From: Cutaneotrichosporon cavernicola
Taxonomy: Eukaryota > Basidiomycota > Tremellomycetes > Trichosporonales > Trichosporonaceae
NCBI RefSeq assembly: GCF_030864355.1
Contig: NC_083400.1
Location: forward strand, 945,001 to 1,009,000
DNA length: 64,000 bases
Reading direction: 5' to 3'
The translations under genes were made by a program, and so were the position numbers. The notes under the pieces were generated by a model. The model was not told the DNA's origin. It made no database searches and saw only the letters and a list, made by a program, of their open reading frames with translations. Below, piece after piece: positions 58,251 through 64,000 of the stretch (the first letter of the stretch is position 1; every line of letters starts with the position of its first letter).

Positions 58251-59223
58251 GGTGAATGTTGTGGAGATGAGACGTGTCATTGCCTCTATTATGGCTAAGT
58301 TCAGTGTTTTTATCCTAACTATGCATCCGACGTCATCCCATCCACCTGTGCAGAACTACTATCATCTCGGGCGTCGGAGCAATGTCTGTGGAGCGGGTCT
58401 CCGCCTGTAACGGAGCTTTCCTGTTGCGCTGCGAGCGGTTGACCGTAGGTGGCGGGTCCGACGGCAACGTCGGAGGGGCGGGGGCGTGAAGAGTAACTGT
58501 AGGTTGTACATCCGACGGCGGAGAGAGGCTATCCATGACGGCAACCGTGGGTGGGAGATCTGTCTTCGGAGAGGGAGGCCCAGACGGGCTACTTGGGGGA
58601 GGAGGGAGGGCTCGCCAGGGCAGGAGGTGTGCCGCGTGAAAAGGGCAGCGGTCGAAGTAGTTGCCACTGACCAAGCATGCCTTGTCTCAGGTCTGGACTG
58701 CCTCCGTGAGCTGGTGCTGGAGGCCGGGCGGGCGCGTGAGCCCCAGGACGGGACGGGGCTTCAGGCCGCTGACCATGGCGCCGTTGTACAGCATGGCTTC
58801 GTCCGGGCCGCCGGGCTGGACTGGTGCGTGAGCCAGTCGCTAACACGGTTGCGGGACTCTGTGCCCCCTGGCGAGCAGTGACTTTGCAACGTGTTCCGCA
58901 CGGCGGCGTAGTGGGCGCGGCGCCGAGTTTGGGTGGAACGGGTGCTGGCGAGGAGCTTAGGTCAGCTGTGGCGCGAGTTGCAAGTGGCCTGGCCGCCACT
59001 AGAGGGCCGGTTCTCACGCACTGGGCCCGTGGGTGCGAGTTGTTACCGAGGATCCGAGCAAGGGCAATCGACTGCGCAGTTGGCACACACAACTTGACAT
59101 ACGGCTACAATTGTACAATACACTGCGTGATCCCATCTGTCTCCCTGTCGAGACGCAGGCGAGCCCTGCTTCACTTTTGGTGTTTGCAGCCGAATCAGGA
59201 CGCAACAGCCCAGCTGTCGGACC
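58251..59223. other. GC-rich interval with overlapping frames, possibly decayed sequence
   Basis: Several long frames overlap on both strands (58333-59092) but none has a conserved motif or splice pattern. One minus-strand stretch (ACLVSGNYFDRCPFHAAH near 58670) has spaced Cys/His residues, which is too weak to call. The left edge (58259-58274) holds the 16-bp motif shared with the 55.3-kb repeat. Confidence 0.4.
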
Positions 59224-60147
59224 TTATGCCTCGCGGGATACCGCGCTGTCGCGGCCGCGATTGGCAGCGTCGAGGTTGTTGACGGCGGTCACTTCCTCGG
59301 GCTCGTGGACAGAATCAGCCACGCCGAGCTTGTGGACGACGGTGTCGGCGTCCTCCATCTTGATGCGGGCAGCCTCATCGGCCAAGATCTGGTTGCGAGA
59401 GGCCTCGGCTTCCACATCCATCGGCAAGACAAAGACTTCACTGGGCGTCAGCTTGTCCCTTCCCCAGTCAGTTCCGGGCCCGCGCCACGCACACTTTGGA
59501 GCCAAACAAGGTCATGCCGTCCATGTCGTCGAGCTTGTTGGCGTCATCGGTGTGGAAGAACTGAACCTCGGCAATCCACTGATGCTCTCCTTCGGCGCCG
59601 ATGGTGACGTGGTGGACGGGGCCGATCTCGCGCAGAAGGTTGAACAGAATCATCGGTGCGCGCGCGTCCTGGTGGGGCTTGTGTGCGAGGGCAGCGGCGG
59701 GGTTCCTGTGTCGGTTGTTAACGCGCTTGTGGCGGGGAGCGGGAATGCAAGGGTCGCCCTCCATGGGCAGCACAAGGCGGGTGGTGTAGAGATCCAACTG
59801 GCCAGCTCGGTCAGAGTTGACGCGGTCGACGGGGCTCCAGAAGGAGAGGTACTGCCCGAGCAGGGCGCGTGTGAGTTTGCGATAGCCAGGCAGCAGTCGG
59901 CGTCTTCTGGTGTCGCAAACTCGAGACGCGCTAAGAGGGTCAGGGGCTTCTGGGGATATCGCGGTCCTAGGAACTCACCAGCGAGCTGTCCATCATAGAA
60001 AGACAAAGTGTGGGGAGGGCAGATTGCTAGAAGTGTCGCGCGCAGCCACGACTTGTTGCTGAAGGGCCTGACGGAGCGACAGATGACATCCTTGGTCGTG
60101 TAGCTGGGGGGAGGGGAGGGCTGTGCCAAGGCCGGGATGGATGGCAT
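59224..60147 (-). CDS. RNA-recognition-motif-like protein, frame uncertain
   Basis: Model on the minus strand: 60147-59979, 59949-59495 and 59451-59224, giving 283 residues with 29- and 43-nt introns. The middle exon has an RRM-like half (APMILFNLLREIGPVHHVTI, then VQFFHTDDANKLDDMDGMTL and FGSKVCVARA). Exon 1 has VICRSVRPFSNKSWLRATLL. The difficulty is that unspliced exon 1 continues into another RNP1-like string (LLARLEFATPEDADCCLAIA) in a frame that the splice abandons. Either the 29-nt GTGAGT intron is real, or another junction (for instance near 59870) or an indel is involved. The C-terminal exon (LTPSEVFVLPMDVEAEASRN) has coding-like codon use. The exact protein is therefore unsure. Confidence 0.5.
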
Positions 60148-60503
60148 GGTTGAATACAGGAGGTGGCGATGGATGAGGAGGATGAGAGGATGAGAGGATG
60201 AGAGGATGAGGAGGAAGAGGATAAGAGGAGGAAGGATGAGGTGGATGAGGATGACAGTGTTGTTGTTGTGTGGAATGTAAGACATCAGGTGATGTGCCCT
60301 GAATACTGTATCAAGTGCACCACGTTGACACAAAGACGAGCCAGGGTTTATCGTTACCAAAGTTGACCAAACCCTCAAGTTGAGAGGGTCGCCATCGGTC
60401 GGTCACCATACAGTACGTCATGCAACTTTGTCGGTGAATTTCATCTTGTACAACCCTCGCAGATGTACAGCCATCCTTGCATTGTGCATGTCTATGGCCG
60501 TAA
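60148..60503. other. Spacer between SnoaL-like gene end and RRM-like gene start
   Basis: 356 bp including the low-complexity tract. No gene is seen. Confidence 0.5.
60165..60250. repeat. GATGAGAG/GATGAGGA low-complexity tract
   Basis: Imperfect AGGATGAG units repeat about ten times just upstream of the RRM-like gene start (minus strand CTCATCCT), probably in its leader or promoter. Confidence 0.85.
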
Positions 60504-61064
60504 CTAGGTCCAGCGGATGTCTCCAACCAGACCAAGCTGCGAGCATGCCCGGAGGGCGCCTTCCTCGCCCATCTCCTCGACAATCTTACCACCCTCCATG
60601 CGGAATACGGTGGTCCCTGTGAAGCGGATGGCCTTGCCAGTGTTTGCAGTCTTGAGCTCCCCGATGGCCAGATCCGCAAAGGCCGGGCCAGTGTGAGTGC
60701 CGCCTCCGTCCCAACTAAAGTCGTCAGCCCTCTGCCTTATCGACCCTCCCCCGGTTCGACTCACCGGCCAACGACAAAGTCGCCCTCAGGAGTGTTCTCG
60801 GCGATGAGTGGGCCCACACCCCAGAACGTGAGGTCGGGGAACGACGCGCGGAAGTCATTCAGCATTTTCTTCGATGCGTCTCGGCCTTTGATGGGGCCGT
60901 GCATCGGGTAGTGGATCAGGTAGTCGGGCACGCAGAGCTTGTCAACCTATAGTCAGCGCAGCGAATGCGGCATGGCTTACAATATCAACATTGCCCTTGC
61001 CCCAGTACTGCTCAAAGTACTCGGCAATGACCTTCTTGTTGTCTTCGGCGGTGAACTTGGTCAT
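60504..61064 (-). CDS. SnoaL-like (NTF2-fold) protein
   Basis: Three exons on the minus strand: 61064-60981, 60946-60765 and 60714-60504, giving 158 residues; introns are 34 and 50 nt. The sequence has the compact NTF2-like pattern: an N-terminal helix (NKKVIAEYFEQYWGKGN), CVPDYLIHYPMHGPIKGRDA, FRASFPDLTFWGVGP, GDFVVGRWDGGGTHTGPAFA and IRFTGTTVFRMEGGKIVEE. Members are polyketide cyclases, small hydrolases or ester cyclases; no polyketide synthase is in the window, so the substrate is unknown. It is divergent from the zinc alcohol dehydrogenase gene, sharing a 562-bp promoter region. Confidence 0.85.
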
Positions 61065-61626
61065 TTTGGCGTGGTTTGATTTGCGTTGCTGTTGGGTGGC
61101 GAGGGGTGAGGAAGGTCGTGAAGACTTGTTGGTTGTTGGAGCGTTCTCATCCCTCCGCGAGGATTATATATGCTGCAGCGTGGAGAAATTGTAGTAGTCG
61201 GCGCTTTGAGATAACGTTGCTCATCCGTGTTCGGCAGCAAAAGCAATCTCCCGCCCCCCCCCAAATGTGAGAGTAGACGTTGAAAGCAATACCTTCCGGT
61301 AAGGCACCACCAACTTCGAAAGCAATAACCGCACGTGCCTGGTATTCAAATGTGGGAAAAGAGGAACCCGAATCGGATTGACTCTTTGAAAGCAACATCA
61401 GAATAATTGAGCACTCCCAGAATCTCCCCGACTGGCGGACTGACCACTGGTTTCAAGTGAGAAGCTCCGACCTCCGACTTACTTCAAAGGCAACAGGCTC
61501 CGACCTCCGACCTACTTCAAAGGCAACATTTCCATCTAACAACATGATATAAAGACCAAGTCGACAGCAAGATGGAGTCTATAAACCAGCGCTTCAACCT
61601 CTTCACCAAGCACTTCAACAAGTACA
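61065..61626. promoter_or_regulatory. Divergent promoter with duplicated 32-bp elements and TATA box
   Basis: A 32-bp element beginning GCTCCGACCTCCGAC occurs at 61464-61495 and 61497-61528 with one difference. Related GAAAGCAA/CAAAGGCAAC words recur at about 61280, 61318, 61387, 61485 and 61518. TATAAA at 61548-61553 lies 74 bp before the dehydrogenase ATG. The layout suggests an inducible promoter. Confidence 0.6.
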
Positions 61627-62672
61627 ATGTCCAGCATCACAGTCTTCAAGGGTTCGGCTAGCGGCAAGGTGGTTCAGCACAAAGCTACCACAATCCTGGA
61701 GCCCCAGGGCAAGCAAGTCCTCATCGAGGTGACCCACTCCGGCATTTGCGGTACAGACGAGCACTACCGCAAGCAAGACATGGTTCTTGGCCACGAAGGC
61801 GTAGGCATCATCCGTGCCGTCGGTCCCTCTGTTAAGACTTTAAAGAAGTGAGTCACCGTCCGTCGCCAGGCATAAATAACCAGATGCTAACGAGCAGGGG
61901 CGACCGCGTCGGATGGGGCTATTGCCATGGCAGCTGTGGCTCGTGCCGCGAGTGCGACCGTGGCCAGCAACTCTACTGCGATGAGAGGCAGCTGTACGGC
62001 TCGACGAACTTGGACCAGGGTTCATTCTCGACACACGCGATGTGGGACGACGAGTTTGTCTTTGGCATCCCCGACGCCATCTCATCGGAAGAAGCTGCGC
62101 CGCTCATGTGCGCTGGCGCTGCCGTCTACTCGGGCCTCAAGTCTGGCAACATCGGATGGAACAGCCGAGTCGGGATCCTCGGGTTCGGCGGACTTGGCCA
62201 TCTGGCACTCCAATTCGCTGCAAAGATGGGCTGCGAGGTCGTCGTTCTCTCACATTCGAGCTCAAAGGAGAAAGACGCTCGATCACTCGGCGCCTCCGAG
62301 TTCCACACTCTTTCGAGCATCGACTCGGACAAGTTCAAGCCTGTCGACTGCCTGCTTCTCTCAGGAGCACAGCAGCCCGACTGGAACAAGGTCGTTCCCC
62401 TCGTGCGCCGTGGTGGTAGCATCATGGCCATGACTGTCGACATGTCCGAGCTCAATGTGCCCTACATGCTGCTAGTCATGAACGCGATTGCGATTCGTGG
62501 CAGTCTCCCTACCCCGCCCGTCCTGCATCGCGAGATGCTCGATTTTGCGGCTTTCCACGGCATTCGGCCAATCGTCCAGTCCTTCCCTTTTACCGAGGAA
62601 GGCATTAACGAAGCGCTAGAGCGCCTGGGCAAGGGGGAGATTAGATACCGGGCGGTAGTTGCGCGGGCTTAG
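61627..62672 (+). CDS. Zinc-dependent alcohol dehydrogenase, cinnamyl/propanol-preferring ADH type
   Basis: Two exons, 61627-61847 and 61898-62672, give 331 residues; the intron is 50 nt. A medium-chain NAD(P)-dependent alcohol/aldehyde oxidoreductase. The catalytic zinc site is in SGICGTDEHY and GHEGVG. The structural-zinc cysteines lie in HGSCGSCRECDRGQQLYC. The coenzyme fold is GILGFGGLGHLALQFAAKMG, and the end is EALERLGKGEIRYRAVV. The YHG-type loop GWGYCHGSC resembles the CAD/YahK group rather than yeast ADH1. The protein is about 20 residues shorter than typical, mostly at the N-terminus. The substrate is unknown. Confidence 0.9.
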
Positions 62673-63101
62673 ATAGTCCTCTAGCACAGCATGCTAGCAT
62701 GAACCGTGGTTTGACTCTCGAAGAATCATGCAGAGCCATGCAAACTGCTCGTTCTTGCGGCCCAACTGTGCCGGATAATTCACGTCCGTTGCTTGAAAGA
62801 TCAGGTAGGAGGCTTTACAGTTCCACGGTGGCAAAGAGCGCGCAATTTTGACCACGATGATCATGACCGAAGATGTGGATACAGAGGGGAACGTATAGAC
62901 GCACTGTACTTTAGTCTGTGATTAAAACAACATGCTCCGCCCTATGGCCCTATTAGGAGCCCAAGCCTCTCATCACTGGATTACGGATGCGGCCAGGACC
63001 TGGCTGGCGTTCGCCACGTGCGGAGCTATAAGTGCTACCATGCATTTTGCCTGGTCGAGGGATTTGAAGCAGTGACTGGCTCCAACTCCAGTGCATGACG
63101 C
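62673..63101. other. Intergenic between convergent ADH and Ada-like genes
   Basis: 429 bp with no gene or repeat recognised. Confidence 0.5.
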
Positions 63102-63707
63102 TCATCTGGAAAGCGTTCCATACTGCTGCCCATGGAAGTGCACCGCCAGTATAGACGAGGTCCCTGCTCGCCAGTAAGGGCCCGGTGTCGACATCCTCAG
63201 CTTCTTACTGTTCGCACAGCTTCGATTAGCTGGAAACACTCCAAGCCATCGACTAGACTCACTGCCTCTCAGGTTACGAGCGAAACGGACAGGCGTCAAT
63301 CCCACGCTGCTCTTGAACACGCGCAGAAAATAGAACTTGCTCATGCCGACCATCTCTGCAAGCTCCACGAGGCTCGGCACAGGTCTGCCGGCCTGGACGG
63401 CTTCCCGGATAATGACTTGGGCGTGTGCGACGGCAATGCCCTGTCGAGCTTCGTGGGGGCTCGCTAAACCTTCGGGTAGACAGCGTTGGCAGGAGCGGTA
63501 GCCCATCACCTGCGCCTGGATGCTGTCGGTGGCAAACTCGACGTTTTCACGTCGGGGGCGGCGGGAGGGGCATGTTGGGCGGCAGAAGATCTTTGTCGAC
63601 TTGACGCAGTACACGAAAGCCGTCTCTGCACAAGTATCGCGCCCAAGCACGGCCGTCCACTTCAAATCGTCGGTTAGGTACGCAGAGAAGCTTTCCGGTG
63701 CAAGCAT
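63102..63707 (-). CDS. Ada-type metal-binding domain plus AraC-like HTH protein
   Basis: One frame of 201 residues. Residues 15-75 fit the Ada zinc domain: LKWTAVLGRDTCAETAFVYC, then IFCRPTCPSRRPRRENV and GYRSCQRCLPE. The four zinc-ligand cysteines are present, including the one that accepts methyl groups from DNA phosphotriesters in bacterial Ada. Residues 90-145 contain a helix-turn-helix (SLVELAEMVGMSKFYFLRVF, then KSSVGLTPVRFARNLR) as in AraC/Ada. No O6-methylguanine methyltransferase domain follows. A 33-nt in-frame GTGAGT...CCAG segment after NLRG (about 63275-63243) is probably an intron. It may act as a methylation-damage sensor; an ancient bacterial origin is plausible but untested. 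Confidence 0.75.
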   Translation of the reverse strand: MLAPESFSAYLTDDLKWTAVLGRDTCAETAFVYCVKSTKIFCRPTCPSRRPRRENVEFATDSIQAQVMGYRSCQRCLPEGLASPHEARQGIAVAHAQVIIREAVQAGRPVPSLVELAEMVGMSKFYFLRVFKSSVGLTPVRFARNLRGSESSRWLGVFPANRSCANSKKLRMSTPGPYWRAGTSSILAVHFHGQQYGTLSR

Positions 63708-64000
63708 GGTTGATGACAGACCATCCGATTGTGGATTGCTTGGTTTCGAGCTGGCGACTGGGTCTCAGCGGTGAGCGCCCGTCATTACTCACCGTCTTGT
63801 AGCAAGGTACCGACGTCTATGTCAAGCGAATGTGGTGTTACGAGGCCCGAATCTGACAGTGTCCCTGCAGGTCAGTGGGGCGATGGATGGAGGGGGGAAT
63901 TCACAGTCAGAGGCGGTGGCGGGCGAGAGTGACGACGTGGTGAGCGGGGAGGTTTGCCCTGTCGACGAGGTGGTGGCTTTTTGTTAGCTCGCGCCCGCTC
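63708..64000. other. Right window edge, no gene recognised
   Basis: Upstream flank of the Ada-like gene. A GTGAGT near 63798 on the minus strand could be the donor of an upstream exon, but no coding exon was identified. Confidence 0.4.

Noticed and set aside
58589..59092. Possible retroelement gag-like remnant with Cys/His residues
   Set aside because: The Cys/His spacing does not match a zinc knuckle, no reverse transcriptase or LTR is near, and frames are broken.
59033..59998. 321-codon plus-strand frame opposite the RRM-like gene
   Set aside because: The minus strand carries the RRM-like signal and splice sites; the plus frame has no motif.

Overview
This window comes from a GC-rich, intron-rich fungal genome. 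Basidiomycetous yeast or yeast-like fungus (Tremellomycetes, for example Trichosporonales) is the most likely source. The reasons are the density of spliceosomal introns with GTRNGT donors and CTRAC branch points, many only 29-40 nt long, plus an INO80 remodeler, a THO subunit, MGAT5-like and GT71 glycosyltransferases and a basidiomycete-style HAC1/Hxl1-like bZIP gene. This is inferred from gene content, not from a database search. All exon coordinates were worked out by hand from reading frames and splice signals.

Layout. 0-7 kb: 3' part of NAD-glutamate dehydrogenase (+), a THOC3/Tex1 WD40 protein with a long acidic insert (-), and mitochondrial adenylate kinase (+, 6 exons). 7-14 kb: a gene-poor stretch surrounding a bZIP gene (+) that carries the frameshift and paired CNG|CNGN hairpin signature of Ire1-type unconventional splicing. 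14-24 kb: tRNA m5C methyltransferase Trm4/NSUN2 (-), a Rab2/4-like GTPase with a 6-nt microexon (+), a DUF1275 membrane protein (-), a GT71-like mannosyltransferase (-) and S-adenosylhomocysteinase (-). 24-30.4 kb: a probable pentose-catabolism group made of an L-arabinitol/xylitol-type dehydrogenase (-), a divergent Zn2Cys6 regulator (+) and a transketolase/dihydroxyacetone-synthase-like enzyme (-). 31-44 kb: an unknown 171-aa protein (-), INO80 (+), a multi-pass membrane protein (-) and a GT18-like glycosyltransferase (+).

44-50.4 kb: a protein made almost entirely of three 72-aa repeats (+), then two MFS sugar transporters in tandem (+). 50.6-58.3 kb: a compact four-gene island, namely a 1391-aa LEA-like/DUF3659 repeat protein (-), a 239-aa protein (+), a 146-aa protein ending in a conserved beta-type tail (-) and a 273-286-aa membrane protein (-) whose hydrophobic C-terminal module resembles that of the 1391-aa protein. 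Repeated DNA upstream of these genes shares a 16-bp motif. This island is the best candidate for an undescribed system. 59-64 kb: an RRM-like gene with an ambiguous frame (-), a SnoaL-like protein (-), a zinc alcohol dehydrogenase (+) with duplicated promoter repeats, and an Ada-type metal-binding/AraC-HTH protein (-).

Functions come from recognised motifs. The two MFS carriers, the pentose enzymes and their regulator together suggest a fungus geared to plant-sugar use.
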